Assembly (NCBI GenBank): GCA_032158295.1
Contig: CM063255.1
Coordinates: 14,102,094 to 14,166,093 of the forward strand
DNA length: 64,000 bases
Direction: 5' to 3'
Source: Pycnopodia helianthoides
Lineage: Eukaryota > Echinodermata > Asteroidea > Forcipulatida > Asteriidae
The notes below the pieces were generated by a model. It worked only from the letters and a program-made list of their open reading frames with translations, did not search any database and was not told the DNA's origin. The translations under genes and the position numbers were made by a program. Position 1 is the first letter of the stretch. Each line of letters starts with the position of its first letter. Positions 10,557 to 21,741 of the stretch are shown piece by piece.

Positions 10557-11119
10557 AAAGCGAATAATTTAAATGTTCCTGTTGCTGGCATCTTTCACGA
10601 TACCACACAGGCGTTACACAAAGGTAAAATGAAGCTCCACCTTAGTATCCAATTCAGAACCTATCCAACTCAATGAGTGATCGTGCAACGGTCAATCAAG
10701 CTACAATAAAAAAAAGTGAATGCAACCTGGAACAAATCCTCAAATTAACTAAATTGCCATCTACATCCTCTTGATACCATTGCCAGTACATGTAGGACTA
10801 CTCTAAAGTCCTTGGAGACATCAAAGGGTGAAGTTTTTGAGAGGGATCTAGGTTTTTCAGGTATACATTGTATAATGAATGGTTTGCCTTTCAATGAATC
10901 TAAACCAAATGTTTGTAATTAGAAATATATTTCAAGCCCCCCATTTTTACGATTGCCCAACAGATTTATTTTTGAGTCTTCGAACCAGTTATACACCTGA
11001 GGTCAACGTGCTGAAGGTTTCGACGGTGTATGACTTCAAAACTTGGTTAAATCCCCACATGTACGAAGAAATGGAGAACCACAGCTAACCCACACTGTTT
11101 CAAATTTAAACGCATCCAA

Positions 11120-12006
11120 GGCCCGGCCATGTACGCATGCGCTATCGTTTATGGAGCAGTGATGAGTGGAAGCAAGAGCTTCAAACTGTAGAAGGCAATG
11201 ACGAGCCAGAGCCAGAATTCCAGGGACTTAAATGTCTGAAGGTAGGTCTACCTACATCCACAGAACTGCGATTGTAGTCTGTTTTTCTATTCCATATTGA
11301 TGTTTGGGCATAGAACGGATGAACGTGAGCCTTTAAAAGAAAGGGTGCTTTTAATTATTTGATAAACGGTATACTTCAAAATCGAAGAACTATTACATAT
11401 AATGCAATGAGCTTAAAATGACAACACAAAACAATGCATAGGGCCTACATGTATTGTTGGTTTAAAATGACTGAGCAGACCGCATTATGCTGGATGATTG
11501 ATTGTTATGAAATTAACGTTGTATGTTGCAGTCAATTCCCGATGTAAACAAAACTCCAAAGTGGGTGGCTCCCTGTCTGGACAAACTTGATGTGCCTCAA
11601 CTTCAGAGGGATAAACCTCGTGGATATGAGGGCCGTTTCACTGCTGAAGCTAAGGAGTGGCGGGGATTATACCTCAATAATATTGACAACATGGCGAAGG
11701 TTGGTTTACAGAGGATTATTGTAGACAAATGTTATTGTAGAAAACTCAAGATTGAACTTTTATATGAGTTTTCAATAGAGGAAATGAAACACGACTCTTT
11801 CACACCATGGAATTATAATGTCAATATAATAAGGATAATGCCTGCACATTCTTGGGTTGTGGACCATCAGATTTCACTACATACCGACGTTTCAGACATC
11901 GAGATGGCCAACTGGTTGCATGCGACAAAAAAACGAAGAATGCTGCAATTGCATTCTTGACCAAAGATAGAACCAAGCATGGGTTGATCAAGACATTCCC
12001 TGTGTA
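11120..12006 (+). CDS. Two-exon unrecognised gene fragment
   Basis: Two exon-like pieces join in frame. The first, ending at 11242 with donor gtaggt, encodes M-R-Y-R-L-W-S-S-D-E-W followed by an acidic stretch. The second starts at 11532 after acceptor tgttgcag and encodes IPDVNKTPKWVAPCLDKLD and YEGRFTAEAKEWRGLYL. A later piece near 11870-12006 (FTTYRRFRHRDGQLVACDKK, ending TFPV and TAA) is in another frame and may be the 3' exon of the same gene. I recognise no domain. The splice sites and amino-acid composition argue for former coding sequence. Confidence 0.4.
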
Positions 12007-12202
12007 AAAGAGCCTATCAGTTATCACTTAGTTCACATCCTATTTAACTGGTCGTAAACAGTCACACAGTCAGCTTTGTAAATAAACAAACCTTGATTCA
12101 TAAAAAATTGAAAGTACAATCATATTCAAAACACCCAGTATGGTACCTCTGTAAGACTTTAAACTCAACTATTCACTTGTCTGTACTTGATTTCTACTTA
12201 AG

Positions 12203-12380
12203 GACGCAGCACCGAAAGTTGTTCGCTCAAGATCACAAACTGTGCACAACATAGAATTAGACAAAAGTGGATCAATACAAGTGGCTTTGTGGAACAATGT
12301 CTCTAAGACCAAGAGCCCCATAAAAGCTGGTGACCGCATCAAGATCACACATGTCTCGCCAAAAAACAGTTCTTGCAGAT
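12203..12380 (+). CDS. OB-fold (RPA-like) exon
   Basis: Following an acceptor (acttaag) the frame encodes H-N-I-E-L-D-K-S-G-S-I-Q-V-A-L-W-N, then I-K-A-G-D-R-I-K-I-T-H-V. The pattern (G-x-I-x-V-x-L-W ... GD-x-I-x-I-x-x-V) fits an OB-fold of the replication protein A type, which binds single-stranded DNA. It ends at TGA 12380. Such isolated OB-fold exons are frequent in Helitron-like and other repeat genes as well as in true RPA paralogues. No helicase or Rep domain is nearby. Confidence 0.45.
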
Positions 12381-12661
12381 GATGACTCTATCCAGCACAT
12401 CAAACACAAACATTGAAGTTTGTATACAAACTAATTATAATATTACCAATTTTTGCATATTTACTTACCACCAGAGTCAATTGCAGAAATAAAGATAAGT
12501 AAATGTAATTTTCAATGTTTTTTAGCAAAAATCTCACCCATCAATCATTTAAAACAGCATACAACAGACAAACTTTATGTGAATTTCTTTATAATTTGTT
12601 ATTATTCATATTATTCATTCATGTACACCATGTACTTACAGGTGATGCCTGACAAGATCAT

Positions 12662-13340
12662 GGACATTCAAGTAGAAATTATAGCAGTGGAAGACACTAA
12701 TGCAGGTTCCATCTTGTTGATGTGCCAATACGATGATGCTATTTCAACGCTACACATGCCAAAAGAACTCGCTGGAGAATTAGGGAATTCAACAAGTTCA
12801 ATCGAAATAATAACGGCACTGGAACAACAACAACTGTACACATTTGTTGTACCGTCAAGAAACATTATTTGCCTGAGTGGCCATGAGCAAGGACATTTAA
12901 GTTGAAATTATAACAGTGGACGGCACTAATGCAGGTTCCATCTTGTTGATGTGCAAATACGATGACGCTATCTCCACGCTACACATGCCAAAAGAGTTCG
13001 CTGAAGAATAAGGGAATTCAACAAGTTCAATCGAAATAATAACGGCACTGGAACAACAACTGTACACATTTGTTGTATCAGTCAAGAAACATTATTCGCC
13101 CGAATGGCCATGAGCAAGGACATTTAAGTAGAAATTATAACAGTGGAAGACACTAATGCAGGTTCCATCTTGTTGATGTGCCAATACGATGACGCTATCT
13201 CAACGCTACACATGCCAAAAGAACTCGCTGGAGAATTAGGGAATTCAACAAGTTCAACCGAAATAATAATGGCACTGGAACAACAACTGTACACATTTGT
13301 TGTACAGTCAAGAAACATTCACCTGAGTGGCAGTACCCAA
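12662..13340 (+). repeat. Three tandem copies of a ~228-bp coding-like unit
   Basis: The units start at GGACATT: 12662 (229 bp), 12891 (227 bp) and 13118 (~222 bp). Each encodes a version of VEIIAVEDTNAGSILLMC followed by KELAGELGNSTSS, a beta-rich pattern that could be a second OB-fold-like segment following the exon at 12203. Unit 1 is open for its whole length. Unit 2 carries a stop (GAATAA at about 13007) and a frame change. Unit 3 is open again. The high identity points to recent tandem duplication of one exon. Confidence 0.8.
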
Positions 13341-13589
13341 AACCTTCCACTGCCACTTCTAAGCCTTTAACCAAAAGATCCTCCAAACCCTAGATTAAGA
13401 GTTATTTACCATTTCCTGGTTCTTCTTCAACTAACTTCCAACTCCTGCATTGAAACAAAAAAGAGAACTTACATATCATACAATCCAACGTTTCCAAGTG
13501 TCAAGCAGTTTAATTTGATTCCAATCCTTTGTTCTCCATTCACAACAAATATGTTATCCTGTAATGTATTTCGTATTGCTTGTTCTGGA

Positions 13590-13866
13590 AATGCCTTTGA
13601 ACGCCAAAGAGATGTTCGCAGTTGTACAATTTAAAGAAACAGCAGAAGTTGAGGTTGTACCCTTGAACTGGATGTCAAAGGATGGCAAGTTATGTGCATG
13701 TTCAGCCCTCAATAACTGGTGCGGGAGCAGCTCAGAAAATATCTGCCATGAAGCACTTCAGAATAAAGTGGAGCCTAATGACAACTGGGAGAACTTCACT
13801 GTGAAGCGCGTGATGTGCAAGACAGATATACAGCTTTTACATTTCTTTGCAGTGATAGGGGCCTAG
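13590..13866 (+). CDS. Exon resembling the N-terminus of DUF4806-type repeat proteins
   Basis: The frame gives F-A-V-V-Q-F-K-E-T-A-E-V-E-V-V-P-L-N-W. Invertebrate multi-copy proteins with a DUF4806-like C-terminus start with such a phrase ('F-V-V-V-x-F ... V-x-V-V-P-x-x-W'). A downstream W-E-N-F-T-V-K-R fits the end of that exon. The C-terminal domain is not found within the next kilobase. Assignment is by pattern only. Confidence 0.4.
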
Positions 13867-13869
13867 CAG

Positions 13870-15165
13870 TTAATTATGATTATTGTAATAATTATATGCC
13901 AGTTGCCCGTGTGAAAGTACTAGACAGACGACGTTTCCTGGGGAAGGGAGAAAATTTCATCTGTTGGTTTAGGATAAAGTTTTTTATATTTATTACAGCA
14001 ATTTAGAGACAGTTCCTTTCTTCAAGACATTTATGGAAAAAATGAAAGGAAAGTGTCCCAAAGTAAGATATGTCCTTGAAATCGACACAAAACATTAATA
14101 GACTGTTGCATTTCTGCTTCTCTCTCATGTTCTACTTGAACATTTGATCACTTCAATGACATCTGGGAAGGCTCAAGGAAATTTTAAGAAAATCCTGAAA
14201 TCAGGAAAAATCCTGCAAAAATCACATGCATGTGTGGTACCTTCCCTTCTTCACACCTTGAAGATGGAGTGGTCAGGAAGGGTCAAGCCGAACATGGGCA
14301 AAGGGAGAAGCGAAAAGGAGAACAGCAATGAAGTAGAGGTGAACAAGGAGGATAAAGTAAAGCCAAGAAGAGAAGTATTTCAACATGAAGCACAGATTTC
14401 TTTATCTATAGTGCCTTTTGTCATTACTGCTATAATAATGACAGCTGTTGCTTAGAACAAGCTTATTACTTTGCAAATGTTACAGGAAACCAGTTACCTA
14501 CATTGATGTGCATTAAATCAGCAACCAGTTTATATCAAGACCAATTGCTACATACTTGTGAACACTAAGTATCTGATGAATGATTTTACTATGCAGTTAA
14601 CACCTGTAAATGCTTTTTGAGAAATTGATTGTACAAACAAATTTCATAACTGAAGCAATGACTGAAGCTCTTCCACAAAATATTTGGCAGGAAAGATTTA
14701 TCTCTAAAAACCTCAAGCTTGAGCTTTCATAAAAAGAAGGCATTGAATTTCTCAGGGACCATAGAACCCCTTGCCTCCATAACCTTGCTACCTTCATGGC
14801 CTTGCTGCCCCCATGAACAAAGCTCAAGGCCTTGATGCCTTCATGGCCCAGCTCAAGGCCTGCAGATAGAGGAAGATATTTCGATTTTCTAAAAGCAGTG
14901 CCTCCCTTTCTGGTAAAGTATCTCTTTCCCCTTCTTTAAATTAACACAGCACCCGATAAAGCAATCCCATTACATTTCATGCTTCCTGACTTCATATAGC
15001 TCTTCAGCTGAGATTATTGCTTAGCAAAAACACTATTTAATAAGCAGAGAAATAACTAAGCACCAGTTGCAACGATGTGAATTCACATAACGTTCTGAGT
15101 GGTAACCCGATTCTGCTGAGAATGATATTTTTCTGCTAAGCACATTTTTGCACTTGCCGACATTC
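13870..15165. other. Mostly non-coding stretch
   Basis: A charged open frame at 14144-14455 (many Lys and Glu, no domain) is the only candidate and is not convincing. Around 14750-14860 there is a small imperfect repetition of GCC-TTCATGGCC / CTCAAGGCC-type words. Nothing else is recognisable. Confidence 0.5.
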
Positions 15166-15167
15166 AG

Positions 15168-15342
15168 AAATTAGGCCCAGGGCCCAAAATTCATAGAACT
15201 GTTAAGGAGAATACTGCTTGACCAGTGTCTTTGCTAAGCAACATTTGACTGAGGCACCAGTCACATCAATGTACACTTCATGTAATTTTTGGCTGATAGT
15301 AAGTTTATGTGCTTACAGGCTTTAAGAAATTAGGCCCAGGCT
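15168..15342 (+). repeat. Degenerate palindromic repeat related to the MITE at 62419
   Basis: The left part has 'agggcccaaaattcatagaactgttaag' and the right part has '(c)ttacaggctttaagaaattaggccc'. These are poorly preserved versions of the GGCCCAATTTCATAGAGCTGCTTAAGCA termini of 62419-62610. The copy is old and its ends are approximate. Confidence 0.45.
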
Positions 15343-15344
15343 GT

Positions 15345-16600
15345 TTTTCTCATCATGACAGTATTAAGCACATTTCGTCTTCGTGTTGTACAAAATCATA
15401 TTCATGTCTTCATTCGGAGCCTTGATCGGTTTTCTGGACAAGTGCCAATTAAAAATCTATACATTATTATTACAAGTTGTGAGTTTGGTTTGACTGAAGG
15501 AAGTTCTTGGCCCATTTTGCGTCTATACACAAAACAATGAAGACATTATCTACTTCACAAATTGAATCTTTCCGGTCAGTGCAATGATGATTTGTGTGGG
15601 TTGTGTAGCCTTAAATCAAGCTTGGTAATTAATCCAGACAAAGCGAACTGGGTTACTTGCTCTATCATCAACCATGATTCTTGTCTAATCTCTGATCATC
15701 TGTGATTTAAAAAAAGGTAACTTCGCTGCTAGATTTGCAGCTCACTGCTTGCATAATTAACTAGAGTGTCCATTGTTTTATGTTTAGTGCATTTTGTCAA
15801 ATAAAATGCATCAGACTAAACTTTGAATTGTAATCAATAACTGAGTTATCCTTGCTGTGTCATTATCCAGGATCCATCTTCAATCTCTGAGCATTTTAAA
15901 TATCAAGAAGTTTTCTTTGCTGTTGGATTTCCAGCACAGTCCTTCCAAAAGTCCTAGAGAGGGTATCTATTTTCTGAGAATGAGTGCATTTGGTCAAGTC
16001 TAATTGAGGTGTCTGTTGAAGATCCGCTTAGATGGACATCAATATTATCTGTTTTAGAAGTTTCCAAAAACTGCATCTCTTACTTTGATGGTGTTGCACT
16101 GACATTGTTCTCAGGGTGATTCATGTGTGTAAACAGCAGTTCATTGTGAATGGAAGTTCTTCGAATAACTGAAAACTTGCAAGAACAACCATGTGTAAAT
16201 CTCTTTTGGGAAGTGTGTTGGTTCTCGATGTTTGGTCCAGTATTCTCTGCTCGACTTCAGGAGACAGTTATTCAGTTTGTGCACTTTACTTCTGACTTGG
16301 GGTTCGTCCTTCAAGACATTGTAGTTGAGCTTTTCAACTGAAGCTGATGTTCTGATTTGAGAAGACTGCAGCTGTGGCTGATAGTGATAGTAGGAGTACT
16401 GTAGCTGTCTATGCCTACTGCTCTTCTGACCATAGGGCTGTACTTGTTTGTGGTCTCTTCTGAGCTTCAAAATACCAATCATGAGTTGTGGAGACAGTGC
16501 ATGGGAAGCTATGTTGGCAACACTGCATGGTGATACTGCAAATCCAAGGATATTAGGCTGTAACACTTTCAAACCTGTGACAATTGGTACAGCTGACTCA
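15345..16600. other. No recognisable gene
   Basis: AT-rich sequence. A 161-codon minus-strand open frame (16626-16141) has Gln/Tyr/Ser-rich composition but no domain and overlaps short repeats; it is not called as a gene. Confidence 0.5.
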
Positions 16601-16601
16601 G

Positions 16602-16678
16602 CTATACTGCAACAGGCAGTAGGCATAGACAGCTATACTGCAACAGGCAGTAGGCATAGACAGCTATACTGCAACAGA
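16602..16678 (+). repeat. 31-bp tandem repeat, about 2.5 copies
   Basis: The unit CTATACTGCAACAGGCAGTAGGCATAGACAG runs at 16602-16632 and 16633-16663, with a half unit to 16678. A 19-bp inverted copy of its GCAGTAGGCATAGACAGCT part lies about 190 bp upstream (16403-16421). Confidence 0.85.
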
Positions 16679-16679
16679 T

Positions 16680-17240
16680 AAAAGGCAGTTAACTACATTT
16701 CACACCAATCGGTAAGATGTGGTCATCAGTAGGATTTGATGTGTAGTGATTTGTGGTGTTCTGGCAGTAGCTGATAGATGTAACTGAACACAGTGAGTGT
16801 CTCATCATGGAGGACCCTTCAAGGACTAACTCTTAGTCTTTCCTACTGCACACTCCAGCAAAGTGTTTTACATAGCACAGGACGCATCACCAGCTTATAC
16901 AAGAAAGTTTCTCAGTTCACTGTCACAGTGTAGAGTGATGAGACGAAAGTCCTTCCTGACGCTTCAAAAACTCCTGACGGTTCATCCATGATGAATCCTG
17001 GTCAGTATCCTTTTGATTATTTATTCCTTATTGCTCACAGTAGTCTACACAAGGAGTTCTTGTCTTGATCATAACAGATAAATGACTCTCCAGATAACTT
17101 GAGTCTCCAATGCTGTACTGAGCTTGTTGAGCAGTTGGTTCAGTCCAGTAAGTCACAACCATATCCATCATATACACAATTTGATAATTCAGTGGCATGC
17201 AGTAACTCACATCAATGCAGGCAAAATTTCATTTTCATCC
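16680..17240. other. No recognisable gene
   Basis: No coding, terminal-repeat or RNA signal that I can support. Confidence 0.5.
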
Positions 17241-17245
17241 TAGCA

Positions 17246-17430
17246 CTTATCCAATGTTCGCTCAGAGATTTTCCAAAATGTTCTTCCTGATTTTTCACAG
17301 CAAGGATATCCTTTGTTACTTTCATTTGTTCATCTTTGCACATTTCCAATGTTCACTCAGAGATTTCCAACAAGTTTTTCATCCTGGTTCTGATTGCAAG
17401 GATAACATTTGTTTCTTTAGCACCGTACTC
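17246..17430 (+). repeat. Imperfect ~102-bp tandem duplication
   Basis: 'atccaatgttcgctcagagattttcc' at 17248 and 'ttccaatgttcactcagagatttcc' at 17345 begin two related blocks. Each continues into a TTTTCATCCTG/TTCTTCCTGA and GCAAGGATA section. The copies are diverged. From 17640 to 18090 nothing else is seen. Confidence 0.6.
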
Positions 17431-18091
17431 ATACAAAAAAGGATATCTTTTTCGAATAGTATTTTTAAAACAATTGATAAAATGTCAGAAAAACTTTTGG
17501 GATTACCGTGGGGTCTGATTAAAAACTTACAGTATCACAGCAGATTGAAGTTTTCAAAGTGGCTTATTCTTGTTGAGAAAATACTGAACTGTTTTTTAGA
17601 TGCAATAATGGGCCTCATGAACAACTTCAGTTCTTAAGAATTACCTATCACTCCAGTAGTTAACAACTTCAGGAGGTTGACTAACCAACCCTTTTATTGT
17701 TCTTCTCTTTACTTTTCTTGTCTTCTAATTTGTCTTTTCTATTTGTTTAATCAGTGCACAACGGTGTCATATAAAATATGAATATATCATATTCAAACAT
17801 ACACATTTTTGTTTTGTGTTTAGCCAGTATGTCTAGCAAGGACTTATTTTTGTTTTAATTTGCCACTCAGCGGAACGTAGTTCCATTTACTCCCCTCTCC
17901 TCCCACTTTCTCTGTGCACTGGTGAATGCACCTCTACCATGAAAGACCACATAGCCAAGGCATACACTGTGTGATTTGAATCATGAATAATAGAATGGGA
18001 TTGCTTAATGAGGCAAAAGATTGCAGTGGGATTTCTACATCATTATACAGAGGATATTATTAAGTGCTCATAAAATGGTTTAAATTATCTG

Positions 18092-18275
18092 CAGATTAAC
18101 AAGCTGCCAAAATTACCAGATGTAACAGAGAATTGGGACATTTTCAGCGACGACGCCAAGCAAGAGATGGCCACGATAAATGATCTGTACTGTGGCAAAC
18201 ACCTGGTTTTGAATCTGCAAGAATATGCAGCAGCTGCACTTTGCGAGTGGGAAAAGATTAAGGCTGAAGATGGTA
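18092..18275 (+). pseudogene. Family F exon (middle region)
   Basis: After an acceptor (ctgcag) the frame encodes E-N-W-D-I-F-S-D-D-A-K-Q-E-M, then L-Y-C-G-K-H-L-V-L-N-L-Q-E-Y-A and A-L-C-E-W-E-K. This is the phrase 'N-W ... M-x-x-x-x-C-G-x-H-x-L-V ... A ... L-x-x-W-E' found in the middle of family F, a large uncharacterised transposon-like protein family in invertebrates. The full set of motifs can be assembled from this exon, 42490-43880 and 19596-24270. A plausible donor is GATGGTAAG at 18273. The catalytic chemistry of the family is unknown to me. Confidence 0.5.
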
Positions 18276-18368
18276 AGATCAGAAGAGAGAAGTCACTTTT
18301 ATGGAAGAGAGGGAAGACAGAATCTGCATCACTTTTATATCAGCTTGTTCTTTTTGCAATTTTGACAG

Positions 18369-19098
18369 GTACAAGGACCAGAATGATGAAAGTCCCAAAA
18401 AGAAGGGTCTTTATGAAGTTTGTCGAGTATCTGCAAGGAGCATTGGAGCTGTTTTTTGTGCCATATCTTTCATTCAAAATGGCAATATCAACTGTAAGCT
18501 CATAACATCAGATATTCAAAACAATGGTGTGATTTTCTGCATGACCTATGCAGAGAACTACACTTGCAAAGCCCAAAATGCTCCACAAGGCTATCACTGG
18601 ACAACAAATGTCCAGTGCACAATCAACTCAATTGTGGCAACTTACAACTGCTTAGAATGCCGCTCACCAATCGGTGATGATTTAACTCAGGATCGACATG
18701 CTGTTCATCTGTTTGTTGGCTCTACTTTATATTATTAAATTAATACTTAATATTAATAATATATTTAAATACTACAGATGGAATTCACCTTGATCCAAAA
18801 CTTACCTACGGCCCGTGTTTGGGATAACAATGATGAGAGCATAGAAACTCTAGATAGGAAACAAACATTACATGCGACAACGTGTGAAGTTCTGACAAGA
18901 TTTCTGCCGAATTTGAAGCCTGATGACAAAATGACTTCAGGATTTTTGTTGGAGATTAAGCCAAAAACACGATCCTCCAGCAGCAGAGAGGCTGTTTACT
19001 CCAAGGAGATGCACAAGACCTCACCAAAGAATCCATTCAAGCAAAGTGGCCTTCATTCAAAGGTTTTCAGCTGGCCATTTTTGACCTGCCAGAGGTAA
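18369..19098 (+). CDS. Unrecognised coding-like exons between family F pieces
   Basis: Two open stretches follow good acceptors. 18369-18738 (acceptor tttgacag) contains KKKGLYEVCRVSARSIGAVF. 18778-19098 (acceptor actacag) contains PTARVWDNNDESIETLDRKQ and TRFLPNLKPDDKMTSGFLLE. The second looks like a bona fide domain C-terminus but I cannot name it. Neither matches the family F phrases I know. 19100-19590 holds no gene. Confidence 0.35.
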
Positions 19099-19595
19099 AC
19101 TATCAATATTAGGTCATTGCTTTTATTAGGCTAAAAATCATAGATCAAGCCACATGCAATTCCTCTTAATCAGCATCCTCTTAATCAGCAAAATTGTGTA
19201 TTACCACAGGACTGGGATGAGGACACATTGAGTTATTTCTGTGGCACCCATAGGAATATTTTAATAGCACTACTAGTCAAGGTCATTACCACCTGGTAGT
19301 GATTTGCCACATGAACAAAATGACAATGTCAAGTGACATGGGGTGTTTGTCAGGGTCATGAATGCTTTCTGTCATGTAACAAACACAAGGAGAGGTGAGA
19401 TGCCAGGCATACAGTGTACTTCATAATCAAAGGTATTTTAGGCACCAATATAGCAACACAAAGGTATTGTAAGGAAGATTTCCCACATTTCAAAAAGAGA
19501 TTTTGACCATGTTTGTTTTCATATTTTATAAAAATTTATTTACAAAACATGTTCTTTTATTTCTTTTCTTTGGCCTCTAGCATGCTCTACAGACT

Positions 19596-20097
19596 GCTGA
19601 CTATATTTCTTCCCCCTCTTCCAGAAAATATGAAGGAGCTTGAAATGAAGCAATGAGCTCCAGCAAAGACCAGCGTGAAAACAAATTTAAAACAGAGATA
19701 AACACTGGGAGGATTGGCCAGCACCATTTGACGAGTGGATCCCAAAAAGTGATGCTGTTGATGTACAGTACATGTATGTCGGCAACCGAGCAAACACTCT
19801 TTTTGAAGGAGCAGCTTTGACCTACGTCCACCAGAAACAAACAGTAAACTTTGTCCAGCTTCTACTTAATGCCTATCAGTTGATACTGGCTGTGTATGAA
19901 GGTGTCCAAGACAAAATTCACATTGCACAACTACGAGCCAGTAGGATTGATCCACAAAGTCATCACCGAGCCCCTCTTGCAAGCAGTCAAAACTGCAGAC
20001 AACATTCTTTCCCTTAAAAGTGGATGCCACAGAGCATGGAAAACGCCCGTGTCATTTTGTGTATGCAAAGTTTATCCGAGTGTAACTTTTGAGCGGT
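19596..20097 (+). pseudogene. Family F tail plus a diverged family F core
   Basis: 19596-19690 is the C-terminal tail block of family F (T-A-D-Y-I-S-S, then a Lys/Arg-rich start M-S-S-S-K-D-Q-R). 19770-20010 reads as a strongly diverged core: N-R-A-N-T-L-F-E-G-A-A-L, then V-Q-D-K-I-H-I-A-Q-L-R-A, then (other frame) G-L-I-H-K-V-I-T-E-P-L-L. This parallels R-F-N-I-V-F-L-L-G-G ... G-I-L-I-K-L-I-T-A-P-L-W in the intact copies. It breaks into K-S-G-C-H-R-A-W-K and then joins ORF X. It is the oldest-looking segment of the cluster. Confidence 0.5.
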
Positions 20098-20583
20098 GAG
20101 TTTTTATCTCTCAAAATTATGCGATTCAAGGCGAAAAAACAACCCACTGTAACACCTTACGTGGAAGAGTCGGAAGAAGGCCCCTTCAAACCATCTTGTG
20201 GTTTCTTTCGACTGTGGAAAACGCTCTTCTGGAAGCACAGGCCACGTGTTGACCTGGCCGAAACACCTACAATTGTTAAAAGTCTGGTGGCCCGTCGACT
20301 GCCCACGGAGCGTGTGAGTAGACCAACTGGCATTGGCGAGTCTGGAGATGGGGACTACGTTGTCACTAACTATTATATAAGATTCTTGGTGGATAAGATC
20401 TTTGACAAGACCAATATTACAGTTGAGGATGAAATAGATCTGCTGCTGGATAGACCAAGCACGCCAGATCTGTGCCTGAGTGGGAGAGCGATCAATCCCT
20501 GCTCAGTGGATAAGATGAGGATGTTCCAACCAGACAGTGAGCTGTCAGCCGAGGAGATCTCACCGATGCTAGATGTAGAAAGC
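20098..20583 (+). CDS. ORF X, copy A (unrecognised, ~155 aa)
   Basis: ATG at 20119 opens a frame beginning M-R-F-K-A-K-K-Q-P-T-V-T-P, followed by an aromatic/basic segment (F-F-R-L-W-K-T-L-F-W-K-H-R-P-R) and a Pro/Ser/Asp-rich second half (DEIDLLLDRPSTPDLCLSGR, then DSELSAEEISPMLD). The X homology ends at GATGTAGAAAG; the frame then runs into family F core DNA and stops at 20614. I do not recognise the protein. No signal peptide or membrane helix is evident. The basic first half with an acidic second half could suit a nuclear or scaffold role, but that is speculation. Copies B and C carry mainly amino-acid-changing differences. Confidence 0.45.
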
Positions 20584-20585
20584 CG

Positions 20586-21178
20586 CTGGATGCAAAGTTT
20601 TGGGCAATCTTATTAAATTGACAACTGCACCACTTTGGTGGATAACTGAGGACTGTGGTCACATTTTAGAAATGTGCGATCATTACACAAAGTTAAATTC
20701 ATTTCTTGATACATGCATTTCCTCAGATGAGAACTTAGCAAAATTTGTAAAATGTGAAACTACATGTTTTCAAGAGACACTGATCACAAGAGATGAGGTA
20801 TTTGATTCTCTTTCAAAACCTTGGGTTCATGACGACATCGTTATTTCTATGATGCATCATACACTTGTTGTATTAAAACAACTCAAAAGAAGAGGAAACT
20901 TTTCAAGAGGAAACAATAACTACACCGAAACACAAAAAAACAGCTGGAGCAGTTTTTTGGATACCTAGATTTTTTGCTTGGCAAAAGACCAAATTCTAGT
21001 TCAATTGGTAATGAAGCACATGTTATATATTTGTTTTCAACAAAACTGCTGACTATATTTCTTCCGTCTTTTCAGAAAATATGAAGGAGCTTGAAATGAA
21101 GCAATGAGCTCCAGCAAAGACCAGCGAGAAAAAAAAATTAAAAACAGAGATACACACTGGGAGAATTGGCCAGCATCA
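20586..21178 (+). pseudogene. Family F core and tail, copy 1 (5'-truncated)
   Basis: The core starts inside the motif G-I-L-I-K-L-I-T-A-P-L-W (here joined to ORF X). It reads through E-D-C-G-H-I-L-E-M-C-D-H-Y, F-D-S-L-S-K-P-W-V-H-D-D and V-L-K-Q-L-K-R-R. In another frame it continues with F-L-D-T ... L-G-K-R-P-N-S-S-S and the tail T-A-D-Y-I-S-S. The tail has an ATGA junction at about 21104 where a stop overlaps a start in the next frame. It is cut at about 21160. Upstream family F motifs are missing, so it cannot be functional alone. Confidence 0.6.
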
Positions 21179-21209
21179 GTTGACGAGTGGATCTCCAAAA
21201 GGCATCATG

Positions 21210-21741
21210 AGCGACGTGAAGGGACTCTCCCGGCAACTGGACATGATTAACAAAGGCATAAACAAGCAATATTTACAGAATTTTAGAGGAAACCGCTTTA
21301 ATATTGTTTTTCTTTTAGGAGGATGTGTTTTTCATATTCATGATCATATTTTTGATTCTCTTAATAATGTTCATGGCCAAGGTAATGCTCTGTTAAAGGT
21401 AGTCTATGCTGACATTCAAATCCCTCTGTTTTTGGCTAGATGCAAAGTTTTGGGCATTCTTATTAAATTGATAACTGCACCACTTTGGTGGACAACTGAG
21501 GACTGTGGTCACATTTTAGAAATGTGCGATCATTACACAAAGTTACATTCATTTCTTGATACATGCATTTCCTCAGATGAGAAGTTAGCAAAATTTGTAA
21601 AATGTGAAACTACATGTTTTCAAGAGACACTGATCACAAGAGATGAGGTATTTGATTCTCTTTCAAAACCTTGGGTTCATGACGACATCGTTATTTCTAT
21701 GATGCATCATACACTTGTTGTATTAAAACAACTCAAAAGAA
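21210..21741 (+). pseudogene. Family F core, copy 2 (interrupted by ORF X)
   Basis: A long open piece runs from L-D-M-I-N-K-G-I-N-K-Q-Y through R-G-N-R-F-N-I-V-F-L-L-G-G, H-G-Q-G-N-A-L-L-K-V-V, P-L-W-W-T-T-E-D-C-G-H-I-L and K-P-W-V-H-D-D to K-Q-L-K-R-R, where X sequence follows abruptly. In the family these motifs form the conserved C-terminal half. The order fits a transposase-like enzyme but no catalytic triad is established to my knowledge. Confidence 0.6.

Noticed and set aside
16141..16626. 161-codon minus-strand open frame
   Set aside because: Composition is Gln/Ser/Tyr-rich, overlaps the repeat-related sequence, and matches no family I know; no splice partners or promoter are visible.
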